This document shows, piece by piece, positions 26,009 to 35,160 of a stretch of 35,737 nucleotides of DNA. Numbering within the stretch: the first letter of the stretch is position 1; each line of letters starts with the position of its first letter. The translations under genes and the position numbers were made by a program. The stretch comes from Flavobacteriaceae bacterium (GTDB lineage: Bacteria; Bacteroidota; Bacteroidia; Flavobacteriales; Flavobacteriaceae), in assembly GCA_002707745.1 (NCBI GenBank), contig PANU01000068.1, positions 1 through 35,737 of the forward strand. Direction: 5' to 3'. The notes below the pieces were generated by a model that was given only the letters and a program-made list of their open reading frames with translations, was not told the origin of the DNA and did no database searches.

Positions 26009-27232
26009 ATGAGAATATTACTTCAGTCCATTTATCCGTATATGTTTCTGTTGTTGTATCTCACGATTCCGTTTGATAACCACGTACGGGCATTGCCCAA
26101 TATTTTACTTATTGCTCTGGCAATTGCGTTTCCCATTGTAGTTTCAAAAACCGACTTTAAAAAACTTAAACGTCTCCCAACCCTACTGTTTATTTGTTTG
26201 GTACTATTTGTCTTAGTACAGGCACTACTTTTAGGCAGAATTGACGTAGATAGTCCTGTACTTGAAAAAATAAACCTGGCCATCGGACTGGTCATTTTAT
26301 ATGTGCCCATTCAGGGATTTCAAAAAATTAAAAAAGCCATTATTTATTCATCTATTGCGGCCATACTTTTTTCTGTAGGAAGTATTATTGTGGGGGTATA
26401 CCAGGGCGCAACATTTCAGTTGTTGGATTCTGGCAACCTCATAGAAGCCATGTTGGTAGACAGACTTTACCTGGGCTTACTGTGTGTGCTTAGTATTATA
26501 GCTTCTTATAGTTTATTAAAAAACACATATAACCCTAACAATGCCTATTACGTAGTAGCAATTATAGTAAATGTGCTTTTTATTTTACTCATAGTTTCCA
26601 GAATTGCCATTATTGCGCTTATAGTTCTTTTCATTTTAGGTTTTTTATATAAACGCAGTAAAGGGACACAATTGGTTTTTGTGGTAGCAACACTCTTTTT
26701 AGGGCTTGTCTTGGTGTTTATCCTTAATAACGATTTCAGAAAAAAAATACTCTATACCCCTACAAATACCGAAAGCAAAGGATTGGTCGCAAATACGCTG
26801 GAGATGGAACCGCGAACTATTATTTGGAATTGCGCCATCACCATATCTGAAACTCATAACGAGCTTTGGAAAGGCCTTGGTTTTGCAAATACGAATAAAG
26901 AGCTTGTTAAATGTTATGAGGACAGTATAGAAGACGAACAAAAAAGAGCCTGGCTAATGGCCAGAAAATATAACACACACAATCAGTTTTTAGACATCTA
27001 TCTCGCGACAGGAATTATAGGAATAGTACTGTTTATAGGATTTGTACTCTTTGTTTTTCTTCGGAATAAAAGGCAATTTTTTCCTACAACACTTTTACTT
27101 ACACTACTACTGTTTATGTTAGTGGAAAACCTGTTCCACAGACAAATTGGAGCATATTACGTCGGGTTTGTACTTATCATGCTCTTAATTAAGCAAAACA
27201 AACCTCAAAATAAAGAAATACAAGCAGATTAA
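26009..27232 (+). CDS. O-antigen polymerase/ligase-like membrane protein 4
   Basis: A 407-residue polytopic membrane protein, about 10-12 helices. The second half has the long periplasmic loop of the Wzy_C superfamily: MEPRTIIWNCAITI, WKGLGFANTNKELVKCYED, then KYNTHNQFLDIYLATGIIG before the last helices. The HNQF...TGI pattern is a strong ligase/polymerase sign. Of the four such proteins it is closest to the conserved right-hand genes and to ugd; it may be the chain ligase or polymerase shared by the locus, but this is a guess. 93 bases separate it from the WecG-like gene, with a weak -7-like TATCTTTC at 25970-25977. ATG 26009 places the first helix at the expected site. Confidence 0.82.
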   Translation: MRILLQSIYPYMFLLLYLTIPFDNHVRALPNILLIALAIAFPIVVSKTDFKKLKRLPTLLFICLVLFVLVQALLLGRIDVDSPVLEKINLAIGLVILYVPIQGFQKIKKAIIYSSIAAILFSVGSIIVGVYQGATFQLLDSGNLIEAMLVDRLYLGLLCVLSIIASYSLLKNTYNPNNAYYVVAIIVNVLFILLIVSRIAIIALIVLFILGFLYKRSKGTQLVFVVATLFLGLVLVFILNNDFRKKILYTPTNTESKGLVANTLEMEPRTIIWNCAITISETHNELWKGLGFANTNKELVKCYEDSIEDEQKRAWLMARKYNTHNQFLDIYLATGIIGIVLFIGFVLFVFLRNKRQFFPTTLLLTLLLFMLVENLFHRQIGAYYVGFVLIMLLIKQNKPQNKEIQAD

Positions 27233-27245
27233 AAGCAATAAATAG

Positions 27246-27253
27246 TACTTTTG
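27246..27253 (+). promoter_or_regulatory. TAnnTTTG -7 promoter element for ugd
   Basis: TACTTTTG is a perfect match to the Bacteroidota -7 consensus and lies 40 bases before the ugd ATG, just after the preceding stop. A start site near 27259 would give a leader of about 35 bases. No clear -33 TTG is seen at 17-23 bases upstream. The ugd-uxs-sugar transferase genes therefore probably form their own transcript. Confidence 0.5.
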
Positions 27254-27293
27254 CCGCTTATAACAGAAACATAATTTCTGAAAATTTAAAGAA

Positions 27294-28604
27294 ATGAAAA
27301 TTACAGTAATTGGAACAGGATACGTAGGATTGGTAACAGGTACTTGCCTTGCTGAAACCGGAAACGAAGTAGTATGTGTAGATATTGATGCCGAAAAAGT
27401 AGCAAAAATGAAAAGCGGGATTGTACCTATTTACGAACCCCACCTGGATGTACTTTTTGATCGGAATATTGAAGCCGGAAGATTATCTTTTACTACCTCT
27501 TTAGATGAAGGCCTGGAACACGGACAAATAGTTTTTCTGGCCCTGCCAACTCCCGAAGACGAAGACGGATCTGCAGATTTAAGTTATGTTTTAAATGTTT
27601 CTGAAGAAATTGGAAAAAAAATAAAAGAATACAAAGTAATAGTAGACAAAAGTACTGTTCCCGTTGGGACAGCCGAAAAAGTGCATGCAACTATTGCACA
27701 AAATGCCCAATGTGATTTCGATGTGGTTTCCAACCCCGAATTTTTACGAGAGGGCTTTGCGGTTGACGACTTTTTAAAGCCGGAACGTATTGTGGTTGGT
27801 TCCAGCAGCGACCGCGCTACAGCTCTTATGCAAAAGCTATATGCACCTTTTGTACGCTCCGGAAACCCTATACTCATCATGGATGAAAAATCGGCCGAAT
27901 TAACCAAATATGCCGCAAATTCATTCCTTGCCGCTAAAATTACTTTTATGAATGAAATTGCAAACTACTGTGAAAAAGTAGGCGCAGACGTAGATAAGGT
28001 AAGAGTAGGTATGGGAACCGATAGCCGGATAGGAAAACGTTTTTTATTTCCCGGAATAGGTTATGGAGGTTCTTGCTTTCCAAAAGACGTAAAAGCACTG
28101 CAAAAAGCAGGAAAAGACGAAGGGTTCGATTTTAAAATTCTGGACTCGGTCATTGAAGTAAACAAAAAACAAAAAACGATCCTGCTTCCAAAAATTGAAG
28201 GATATTTCAATAAAAACCTTTCAGGGAAAAATATTGCCATCTGGGGACTCGCTTTTAAACCAGAAACCGACGATATTCGTGAAGCCCCATCCATAGATGT
28301 TATGAATGCGCTTTTGGATAAAGGAGCTAATCTTTCAGTTTTTGATCCCGAAGCTATGCCTAACATAAAAAAGCAGTTTGGAGACAAACTTACCTATGCC
28401 AGTTCTATGTATGACGCGCTGGAAGGAGCAGATGCACTGGTAATTTGTACCGAATGGAGCATTTTTCGTACCCCAAACTATCAAAAACTAAAGCAACTGT
28501 TATCCGCCCCGGTCATCTTTGATGGTAGAAATTTGTATAATGTAGAAGATATGCAGGCAGAAGGATTTACATACCATTCTATTGGACGAAAAACAGCAAA
28601 ATAG
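27294..28604 (+). CDS. ugd: UDP-glucose 6-dehydrogenase
   Basis: Oxidises UDP-glucose to UDP-glucuronate, producing 2 NADH, in the cytoplasm. The 436-residue protein starts with the Rossmann motif [15 protein letters not shown], then has [25 protein letters not shown], and [14 protein letters not shown] with the catalytic Cys261, plus [17 protein letters not shown] in the C-terminal domain. GGSCFPKD separates it from the WecC-type dehydrogenase at 9441. It supplies UDP-GlcA both as a donor and as substrate for the decarboxylase encoded next (ATG one base after the stop). A -7 element just upstream suggests that it leads its own operon. Confidence 0.97.
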   Translation: MKITVIGTGYVGLVTGTCLAETGNEVVCVDIDAEKVAKMKSGIVPIYEPHLDVLFDRNIEAGRLSFTTSLDEGLEHGQIVFLALPTPEDEDGSADLSYVLNVSEEIGKKIKEYKVIVDKSTVPVGTAEKVHATIAQNAQCDFDVVSNPEFLREGFAVDDFLKPERIVVGSSSDRATALMQKLYAPFVRSGNPILIMDEKSAELTKYAANSFLAAKITFMNEIANYCEKVGADVDKVRVGMGTDSRIGKRFLFPGIGYGGSCFPKDVKALQKAGKDEGFDFKILDSVIEVNKKQKTILLPKIEGYFNKNLSGKNIAIWGLAFKPETDDIREAPSIDVMNALLDKGANLSVFDPEAMPNIKKQFGDKLTYASSMYDALEGADALVICTEWSIFRTPNYQKLKQLLSAPVIFDGRNLYNVEDMQAEGFTYHSIGRKTAK

Positions 28605-28605
28605 T

Positions 28606-29595
28606 ATGAAAAAGAGAGTTCTCATAACAGGGGCAGCAGGATTTTTAGGATCACACCTTTGCGATAAATTTATGGCTCAAGGCTATCGTGTAGTAGGGAT
28701 GGATAACCTTATTACCGGAGATCTTAAAAATATCCAGCACTTATTTGAAAAGGAAGACTTTGAATTTTATCACCACGATGTAACCAAATTTGTACACGTC
28801 CCGGGACAGATAGACTATATCCTTCATTTTGCATCTCCCGCAAGCCCCATAGATTACCTTAAAATACCAATTCAAACACTAAAGGTGGGTTCGTTAGGAA
28901 CCCATAACCTGTTGGGATTGGCAAAAGAAAAAGATGCCAGAATCCTTATCGCTTCTACATCTGAAGTATACGGAGACCCCCTGGTGCACCCGCAAAGTGA
29001 AGAATACTACGGAAATGTAAATACAATCGGACCTCGTGGAGTGTATGACGAAGCAAAACGCTTTCAGGAAAGTATTACCATGGCGTATCACAGGTTTCAT
29101 GGCCTGGAAACACGAATTGCACGTATTTTTAATACGTATGGCCCCCGAATGAGACTAAACGACGGTCGCGTAATCCCTGCGTTTATTGGCCAGGCATTAC
29201 GTGGAGAAGACCTAACAGTCTTTGGAGATGGGCAACAAACACGTTCCTTTTGCTATGTAGACGATCAGGTAAATGGGCTATACCAATTGTTATTAAGCGA
29301 TTATTCCTATCCTGTAAATATTGGAAATCCAGACGAAATTACCATCCTAGAGTTTGCCGAAGAAATTATTAAGCTAACCGGGACAGCTCAAAAAATAACC
29401 TATAAAGAGCTTCCAAAAGACGATCCCCTACAACGCCAGCCTAATATAGACAAGGCAAGGGAAATTTTAGGCTGGGAACCAAAAGTTTCCAGAAGTGAAG
29501 GAATGAAAAAAACTTTCAACTATTTTAAAAACCTCTCAAAAGAGGAACTCTTTAAGAGCGAACACAAAGATTTTACAAAACACAACAGGGTGTAA
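28606..29595 (+). CDS. uxs: UDP-glucuronate decarboxylase (UDP-xylose synthase)
   Basis: Converts UDP-glucuronate to UDP-xylose with bound NAD. An extended SDR protein of 329 residues from ATG 28606, with [12 protein letters not shown] at the N-terminus, [10 protein letters not shown], catalytic GVYDEAKR (Y147, K151), IFNTYGPRM, and [14 protein letters not shown]. The pattern matches UXS-type decarboxylases more than UDP-glucose 4-epimerases, and the adjacent ugd gives the substrate. An in-frame TTG at 28582 lies within ugd and adds eight residues; the ATG one base after the ugd stop is preferred. The stop overlaps the next ATG (TAATG). A Uxs without 4-keto release is assumed; the ArnA-type possibility is not indicated because the protein has no transferase domain. 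Confidence 0.92.
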   Translation: MKKRVLITGAAGFLGSHLCDKFMAQGYRVVGMDNLITGDLKNIQHLFEKEDFEFYHHDVTKFVHVPGQIDYILHFASPASPIDYLKIPIQTLKVGSLGTHNLLGLAKEKDARILIASTSEVYGDPLVHPQSEEYYGNVNTIGPRGVYDEAKRFQESITMAYHRFHGLETRIARIFNTYGPRMRLNDGRVIPAFIGQALRGEDLTVFGDGQQTRSFCYVDDQVNGLYQLLLSDYSYPVNIGNPDEITILEFAEEIIKLTGTAQKITYKELPKDDPLQRQPNIDKAREILGWEPKVSRSEGMKKTFNYFKNLSKEELFKSEHKDFTKHNRV

Positions 29596-30947
29596 TGATT
29601 TTTAGAAGTGGCAGATATTCAGGGTTTTTAAGACCCCTTTCCTATGCAATGGATTTAACGATCATTTTTGCACTGGCCTTCTATTTTTTCGAGGATAAAT
29701 TACTGTATTTCCAATACATTGTATTTATACTGCTGGGATGGATAATCCTTTCCTTAAAATCCTATTTTTACGAAATCTACCGCTTTACCCATGCATCAAA
29801 AATTATGTCGCTTATTGGGAAGCAGAGCATCGTTTTTTTCTTAATAGTTTTTTCTTTTTTTGGCTTTTACAACGATCTCGATATTAATGCCTGGCAAATT
29901 GTAAAATATGTGCTTACTGTGATCTTGTGTATCACAGTTTTAAAATTTACAGTTTTCTTTATACTGAAAAGATACCGAAGACGTTTTGGCGGAAACCTTA
30001 GAAAAGTGGTAATTATTGGACTTAACCAAAAAACCGATCAATTACGTCAATTTTTCAACAAAAACCCCGAATATGGCTATAAGCTACAGCAAATATTCGA
30101 CATAAAAAGCATCGACCAAAATCTGGATACCTGTTTTGACTATATTAATACAAACGATGTGGACGAAATTTACAGCTCCATTGGTCAGTTAAGCAATAAG
30201 CAACTTACCAAACTCATCGATTTTGCCGATAACAATCTTAAAGTTCTCAAATTTTTACCAGACAATAAAGATATTTACAGTAAGCAACTAGATTTCGATT
30301 ATTATGGGGTACTCCCCATTTTATCGATGCGGAAAATACCTATAGATACCCCTTTTAACCAGTTTATAAAAAGAGCCTTCGACATAGTCTTGTCTGTAAT
30401 TGTAATTGTAGGTGTGCTTTCCTGGCTTACGCCAATTCTTGCATTGTTCATTAAACTGGAATCTAAAGGCCCCGTGTTTTTTAAACAAAAAAGAAACGGG
30501 TTGGATTACAAGGAATTTAACTGCTACAAGTATCGCTCTATGCGCCCCAATCCTATGGCCGATTTGCACCAGATAAGTAAAAACGATCCCAGGGTAACCA
30601 ACGTAGGTAAGATTATACGTAAAACCAGTATAGATGAACTTCCGCAGTTTATAAATGTTTTAAAAGGCGATATGTCGGTGGTAGGACCACGCCCCCATAT
30701 GGTAAGTCATACCCATATGTATGCAGAGCGAATCGATAAGTTTATGGTGCGCCATTTTATAAAACCAGGTATCACAGGCTTGGCTCAGGTAAGTGGCTAC
30801 AGAGGTGAGGTAGAGGACGACAACCATATTATTAATCGCGTGAAGTACGATATTTTTTACCTGGAGAACTGGTCGCTGTTTTTAGACATCAAAATTGTAT
30901 TCCAAACCATTTTTAATGCGCTTAGGGGAGAGGAAAAAGCCTACTAG
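29595..30947 (+). CDS. Polyprenyl-phosphate sugar-1-phosphate transferase (priming enzyme, WbaP/WcaJ-like)
   Basis: Starts glycan synthesis by moving a sugar-1-phosphate, often glucose, galactose or an N-acetyl sugar, from its nucleotide to undecaprenyl phosphate at the inner membrane. The 450-residue protein has four N-terminal transmembrane helices (within about 15-125), a soluble CoA-binding-like domain (around [14 protein letters not shown]), then the catalytic C-terminal bacterial sugar transferase domain (about 255-450): [15 protein letters not shown] helix, [39 protein letters not shown] and [15 protein letters not shown]. Length is standard for WbaP/WcaJ. It overlaps the uxs stop by one base, and its end overlaps the convergent glycosyltransferase by 4 bases. 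Sugar specificity cannot be read. Confidence 0.94.
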   Translation: MIFRSGRYSGFLRPLSYAMDLTIIFALAFYFFEDKLLYFQYIVFILLGWIILSLKSYFYEIYRFTHASKIMSLIGKQSIVFFLIVFSFFGFYNDLDINAWQIVKYVLTVILCITVLKFTVFFILKRYRRRFGGNLRKVVIIGLNQKTDQLRQFFNKNPEYGYKLQQIFDIKSIDQNLDTCFDYINTNDVDEIYSSIGQLSNKQLTKLIDFADNNLKVLKFLPDNKDIYSKQLDFDYYGVLPILSMRKIPIDTPFNQFIKRAFDIVLSVIVIVGVLSWLTPILALFIKLESKGPVFFKQKRNGLDYKEFNCYKYRSMRPNPMADLHQISKNDPRVTNVGKIIRKTSIDELPQFINVLKGDMSVVGPRPHMVSHTHMYAERIDKFMVRHFIKPGITGLAQVSGYRGEVEDDNHIINRVKYDIFYLENWSLFLDIKIVFQTIFNALRGEEKAY

Positions 30948-32110
30948 AGGTTTTCAAGCTCCTTTTTAAAGGCTGTAAACTGCGTAGTAAAATCGAATTT
31001 TTGTAGCGCTTTTTGCTGTACTACTTCCTTCGGAAATTTTTGTACGTTAATAGGGGTTAGGTTTTCCAGAAAATTTTGAAGCTCTACAAAATCCTGTACC
31101 TCAATCACCCAGCCAAGGCTGTTTTGTTGTACCAGTTCTCCGCCTTCCCCACCTGCCATATACAGCAATGGTAATCCCAGTCTTGTGTATTCAAATATTT
31201 TTGACGGTACCGAACCATAAATGCGTCGTACAAGCGGAATAAAGGCAATATCAAACTGCCTTAATTCCTGGTGGAGCTGGCTCCGTGTTACCGCACCATG
31301 ATAGCTGATTTTTGAACTGTTGAGTCTGGTGATTTTCTCAACCTCGGGACCCTCTCCATAAATATGAAATTCGACATCCTCTGGAATAGTAATTTTTGAA
31401 AATATTTCAGATAACCCCTGTGCTACGCCCAACAAACCAGCATATACTATTTTAACCGGTTGTAGGGGTGTTTTGGATAAGACTTCATCGGGCGTGAAAT
31501 CCGGAAAATTTCGGTATAAAAATGTAGGCTTTTGAACTTTTTTACTTTTTATGTGGTGTAAAATTTCTTCAGATTGCCCCAAAATCAAATCTGCTTTTCG
31601 GTAGCAAAAGGTTTCCATTTTTTCAAGAATCGAATAATAGAACCCCTTGTTTAGTAAACCCATTTCCAGTCCTGCCAACGGCCAAAGGTCAGATACATTT
31701 AAGATAATTTTTTTTCCAAACAACCTGCTCCAGAAAACTGCCGTAAAACCTACAAAAACCGGGGAATATTGTATGAAAACAAGCTTTGGAATACGTTTCA
31801 GAATAAAAAACAAGGCCAGACTCTTGGCAAAAGAAAGCATACTTACTAGCCGCACAAATTTGTTGGAAGATTTGCTGGGCCACAGCCACAATCTGTGCAC
31901 AATAATGCCATTTTCAACAGTTTTTGTATACATCTTCCCCTTAAAAGAAGAAAAAACAGTTCCGGAAGGATAATTGGGCAAGGGACAGACTACCTGGACC
32001 ACATAGCCATCATCACGTAACGCCTGTGCCAAAACCTGAATTCTGTTAGCTGCTGCTCCCTGCTCTGGCGGATAGTAGTTACTTACCAGTAAAATAGATT
32101 TCGGTTTCAT
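30944..32110 (-). CDS. GT4-family glycosyltransferase (WcaI/WbuB-like)
   Basis: A 388-residue GT-B glycosyltransferase of the WcaI/WbuB subgroup. The N-terminus LLVSNYYPPEQGAAANRI and VCPLPNYPSGTVF are typical, as are NVSDLWPLAGLEMG (about 138-151), KADLILGQSEEI and, in the C-terminal half, VYAGLLGVAQGLSEIF and VPSKIFEYTRLGLPLLYMAGGEGG, where donor binding occurs. WbuB adds L-fucosamine and WcaI acts in colanic acid synthesis; here the donor is unknown. The ATG follows the CapK-like stop with no gap, so both are in one minus-strand transcript. Its stop overlaps that of the convergent priming transferase by 4 bases, leaving no room for a terminator. Confidence 0.9.
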   Translation of the reverse strand: MKPKSILLVSNYYPPEQGAAANRIQVLAQALRDDGYVVQVVCPLPNYPSGTVFSSFKGKMYTKTVENGIIVHRLWLWPSKSSNKFVRLVSMLSFAKSLALFFILKRIPKLVFIQYSPVFVGFTAVFWSRLFGKKIILNVSDLWPLAGLEMGLLNKGFYYSILEKMETFCYRKADLILGQSEEILHHIKSKKVQKPTFLYRNFPDFTPDEVLSKTPLQPVKIVYAGLLGVAQGLSEIFSKITIPEDVEFHIYGEGPEVEKITRLNSSKISYHGAVTRSQLHQELRQFDIAFIPLVRRIYGSVPSKIFEYTRLGLPLLYMAGGEGGELVQQNSLGWVIEVQDFVELQNFLENLTPINVQKFPKEVVQQKALQKFDFTTQFTAFKKELENL

Positions 32111-33418
32111 TTACAGGTGAGATATAAATTGTTTTAACTTACCACGGCGGCTTCTATCCAACACTTCCACCCTGTTGCATTTTAAAGTTACCTGTGTTCC
32201 CAGATACTTGTGTAGAGACTCTTTTAAGGCTTTAATTTCGGTGGCGTTGAGGTCTCTTTCAGCAACATAGGTTAAGGTAAAAGTTTCCAGCGTAATTTGT
32301 TCCATTACAAATTCCTGTACAACGCTTTTGTCACCCATTGCGCTCTTAGCAACATAATAAAATGTATGTCCGGGTACGGTGGTGCCATTGGCAAGTGTTG
32401 CATTGTCATTGGCACGCCCTAATAACTGGTTTAAAATGGGTTTTTTAAGTGTAGATTTTTCATCCAGAATACCCAAGTCACCTACTTCGTACCGTATAAA
32501 AGGATGCGCTTTGTTATAGAGCATGGTAACTACTATAGTGCCGGGCATACCATTGTGCACAGCGCTTCCATTTTCGTCTATAATTTCAACAAAAACAGAT
32601 TCACTGTTTACCTGAAACTCGTCTTGCATATTTGTAAATGCCAGTAAATCCAGCTCACTGGCGCCGTACTCGTTTACCACAGGCACGCCTAATTGCTTTT
32701 GCAGTAGGGCTTTATCGTCAGGAAAAAGCATTTCGCTGGTAACGATACAGGTTTTAAGGGTAGGACAGACGTCTGTTAAGATTAAATTCTTTTTCTGAAG
32801 AAACCTGGCAAACAAAACAATAGAACTTGTATGTCCATTTATATAATCGAACTCTTTTCTTCTGAAAACGTCTAAAAAAGAGCCCAGTTTTTTTTCAGAA
32901 AGGTCAAAAATTGGAAAACGATACCTGTTACTAAAACGATCTTTTAACCGTTCTTTTTGATAGCTGGTAAACTCCAACGGAATTCCATAAAAACGCGCCT
33001 GAAACGAGGTGTTAAAATCTATTCCATACCAACCAAATCTATCTATGATGCCGGCCCAGGTGAGTGCATGACAAAAGTGGTCTTTTGCATAATGCAAAGG
33101 CGTCCCGCTACTGCCCGAGGTTTTCCCGGTATATACACTTTTAATGCTGAAATCTTTAGACAACCGATCCCGCAAAGGAACCTGTAAGTCCTTTTTCCGA
33201 AGCACAGGAAGGTTTTCCCAGGAAGAAACATCTTGTCCGCCAATAAAATCTTTATAAAAAGAATTGTTTTGAAGGTGGTATTGCAGGATTTCAGTTTTAG
33301 CATTTTCCAGGTAAGTAGCGTAATTGGCTTCAGGAATTTGCTGTATTTTTTGCAAATGTGCTTGCGCTTCCCGTATGGGGAAGCCTTTCATTCGCAATGT
33401 GAAATCGAATAATTTCAA
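32111..33418 (-). CDS. CapK/phenylacetate-CoA-ligase-like adenylate-forming protein
   Basis: A 435-residue cytoplasmic protein of the CapK/PaaK branch of adenylate-forming enzymes. The P-loop-like motif [11 protein letters not shown] sits at 98-108; [13 protein letters not shown] is the acyl-CoA-synthetase-type loop; [11 protein letters not shown] is the nucleotide-binding region, and QLLGRANDN is the hinge. CapK-like genes are common in capsule and O-antigen loci, but their reaction is not established; one idea is activation of an acid that is later joined to sugar. It heads the minus-strand pair with the GT4 gene. A TAnnTTTG element on the minus strand lies 26 bases upstream (33445-33452). 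Family call is firm and role is unknown. Confidence 0.85.
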   Translation of the reverse strand: MKLFDFTLRMKGFPIREAQAHLQKIQQIPEANYATYLENAKTEILQYHLQNNSFYKDFIGGQDVSSWENLPVLRKKDLQVPLRDRLSKDFSIKSVYTGKTSGSSGTPLHYAKDHFCHALTWAGIIDRFGWYGIDFNTSFQARFYGIPLEFTSYQKERLKDRFSNRYRFPIFDLSEKKLGSFLDVFRRKEFDYINGHTSSIVLFARFLQKKNLILTDVCPTLKTCIVTSEMLFPDDKALLQKQLGVPVVNEYGASELDLLAFTNMQDEFQVNSESVFVEIIDENGSAVHNGMPGTIVVTMLYNKAHPFIRYEVGDLGILDEKSTLKKPILNQLLGRANDNATLANGTTVPGHTFYYVAKSAMGDKSVVQEFVMEQITLETFTLTYVAERDLNATEIKALKESLHKYLGTQVTLKCNRVEVLDRSRRGKLKQFISHL

Positions 33419-33444
33419 ATCAAAAAATTACATGTTTTGCATTA

Positions 33445-33452
33445 CAAATGTA
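33445..33452 (-). promoter_or_regulatory. TAnnTTTG -7 promoter element, minus strand
   Basis: On the minus strand this reads TACATTTG, a perfect -7 match 26 bases before the CapK-like ATG (33418). It sits in the 124-base divergent gap shared with purD. No -33 box is evident at standard spacing. Confidence 0.5.
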
Positions 33453-33475
33453 GCGAAACTGTATGGTGAAATACT

Positions 33476-33483
33476 TATTTTTG
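33476..33483 (+). promoter_or_regulatory. TAnnTTTG -7 promoter element for purD
   Basis: TATTTTTG is a perfect -7 match about 60 bases before the purD ATG at 33543, with a start site expected near 33489. This excludes longer readings of purD beginning at 33324. It is 23 bases from the opposing minus-strand element, so the two divergent promoters may share or compete for polymerase. Confidence 0.5.
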
Positions 33484-33542
33484 CATCAAGATACACCAAA
33501 GCCACGCGCAAAGGTTGTACTATAAAACCAACACCCAGTATT

Positions 33543-34811
33543 ATGAACATTCTTATTTTAGGCTCCGGAGGTCGAGAACACACCTTTGCACATCAGATTG
33601 CACAAAGCAAACAATGCACAAAGCTTTTTGTTGCTCCGGGAAATGCAGGTACCGCAACTATAGCAACCAATCTATCCTTAAATGTAAACGACTTTGAAGC
33701 CATACAAGCTGCTGTAATTGCCAACCAGATTAAAATGGTTGTTGTTGGGCCAGAAGACCCACTGGTGCATGGGATTGCAGATTATTTTGCTGAAGAAGAA
33801 GCCTTGCAAGATGTGATGCTTATTGGACCGTCAAAACGTGGAGCATTGCTGGAAGGTAGTAAAGAACGCGCCAAAGAATTTATGTTGCAACACAACATTC
33901 CAACGGCTGCCTATGCCAGTTTTACTGCAGAGAGCGTTGAAGCAGGAAAAAAATTTCTGGAAACTTTACAAGCTCCCTACGTATTAAAAGCCGATGGTTT
34001 GGCTGCCGGAAAAGGGGTGTTAATTATCCAGGATTTGGACGAGGCCAAGGCAGAGCTGGAAGAAATGCTAAGTGGAAAATTTGGTGATGCCAGTACTACG
34101 GTAGTAATCGAAGAATTTTTAAACGGAATTGAACTTAGCGTTTTTGTACTAACCGATGGTAAAAACTACAAAATTCTTCCTACGGCAAAAGATTATAAAC
34201 GCATTGGCGAAGGTGATAAAGGATTAAACACTGGAGGTATGGGTGCTATTTCTCCGGTTCCTTTTGCAGACGAAGCTTTAATGCAGAAAATTGAAGAACG
34301 TATTGTAAAACCTACAGTTAACGGACTTAAAGAAGAAAAAATTAATTATAAAGGCTTCATTTTTATCGGGTTGATTAAAGTAGACAATCAGCCGTACGTG
34401 ATCGAATACAACGTGCGTATGGGAGATCCGGAAACCGAAGTGGTACTCCCAAGAATTAAAACAGACTTAGTGACCTTGTTGCAAGCTACATTTCAGCAAA
34501 AGTTAGACACTGTTTCTCTTGAAATTGATGCCAGAGCTGCCACAACCGTAATGGTGGTTTCTGGTGGCTATCCGGAAGCCTATGAAAAAGGAAAAGAAAT
34601 TAAAGGAGCTAATACCATAGAAGATGCTATTGTTTTTCACGCAGGAACTTCAGTAAAAGAAGGAAAATTAGTAACTAATGGAGGTCGCGTGATAGCGGTT
34701 ACTTCTCTGGACAACGATTACAAAGAAGCACTAAAAAAATCCTACCGGAACATAGAAAAACTAAGTTTCGATAAGATGTATTTTAGAAAAGATATAGGCT
34801 TCGACCTATAA
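33543..34811 (+). CDS. purD: Phosphoribosylamine-glycine ligase
   Basis: Second step of purine synthesis: ATP-dependent joining of glycine and 5-phosphoribosylamine. The protein has 422 residues from ATG 33543, the usual PurD length, beginning [13 protein letters not shown]. Other marks are [12 protein letters not shown], the ATP-grasp [25 protein letters not shown] and [16 protein letters not shown] longer open frame from 33324 would add 73 residues from the promoter region and is rejected. A TAnnTTTG element stands 60 bases upstream. It marks the return to housekeeping genes to the right of the glycan locus. The gene faces a small membrane protein gene (stop at 34865), with 53 bases between the two stops. 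Confidence 0.97.
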   Translation: MNILILGSGGREHTFAHQIAQSKQCTKLFVAPGNAGTATIATNLSLNVNDFEAIQAAVIANQIKMVVVGPEDPLVHGIADYFAEEEALQDVMLIGPSKRGALLEGSKERAKEFMLQHNIPTAAYASFTAESVEAGKKFLETLQAPYVLKADGLAAGKGVLIIQDLDEAKAELEEMLSGKFGDASTTVVIEEFLNGIELSVFVLTDGKNYKILPTAKDYKRIGEGDKGLNTGGMGAISPVPFADEALMQKIEERIVKPTVNGLKEEKINYKGFIFIGLIKVDNQPYVIEYNVRMGDPETEVVLPRIKTDLVTLLQATFQQKLDTVSLEIDARAATTVMVVSGGYPEAYEKGKEIKGANTIEDAIVFHAGTSVKEGKLVTNGGRVIAVTSLDNDYKEALKKSYRNIEKLSFDKMYFRKDIGFDL

Positions 34812-34864
34812 CTTTGGTTTAAAACAGGCAACCTGCTAAGCGCAAGCCTGAGTGTTTATTGTGA

Positions 34865-35110
34865 TTATTCAGCAGGAACATCGCCCAGATACCCGTGAGA
34901 GGTCTGGCTGCGATTTTCCTCATCGTTGTCATTATATTTTTTGAGTTCCCCCATCCAATATAAAAAGGCAACAAACCCAATAAGCATCAAAATCCAGCTT
35001 ACTATGTTGCTAAAAAACCAACTGTCTGTAAATCGTAATAGATCAAAAGGGGCAAAAAGTACGTTTTCAGTAACCGATTGTATTCCTTCAAAAACTTCTT
35101 TAAAAGTCAT
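34865..35110 (-). CDS. Small membrane protein, flavobacterial (possibly DUF6341)
   Basis: An 81-residue protein when started at ATG 35110 (MTFKEVFEGIQSVTEN). A longer ATG at 35131 falls inside the -7 element of its own promoter and cannot be used. One hydrophobic helix (WFFSNIVSWILMLIGFVAFLYW, two halves at about residues 30-51) is followed by a polar, acidic tail (NDNDEENRSQ). From memory, flavobacteria often carry a small protein of this kind, called DUF6341, between purD and a polytopic protein; function unknown. Single-pass inner-membrane location is expected. Confidence 0.7.
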   Translation of the reverse strand: MTFKEVFEGIQSVTENVLFAPFDLLRFTDSWFFSNIVSWILMLIGFVAFLYWMGELKKYNDNDEENRSQTSHGYLGDVPAE

Positions 35111-35128
35111 AATTGTATATTTATCTTG

Positions 35129-35160
35129 CAAAAGTAGAAAACAGCGGCCATGCTCACAAA
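35129..35160 (-). promoter_or_regulatory. Complete Bacteroidota-type promoter (TTTG-N20-TACTTTTG), minus strand
   Basis: On the minus strand TTTG (35160-35157) is followed after 20 bases by TACTTTTG (35136-35129). This fits the -33/-7 consensus TTG-N17-23-TAnnTTTG, the only full match I found in the window. It lies 18 bases before ATG 35110. The -33 part overlaps the first codons of the divergent gene starting at 35150. Confidence 0.65.

Noticed and set aside
30321-30569. Open frames antisense to known genes, such as this one inside the priming transferase
   Set aside because: No protein family resemblance and fully explained as shadows of the gene on the other strand.
33324-33542. Longer N-terminus for purD
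   Set aside because: It runs through the divergent promoter region and into the CapK-like gene; PurD proteins begin at [10 protein letters not shown].
34825-34850. CAGGC...GCCTG inverted repeat after purD as a terminator
   Set aside because: Only 5 paired bases with a 16-base loop and no clean T tract; may be chance.
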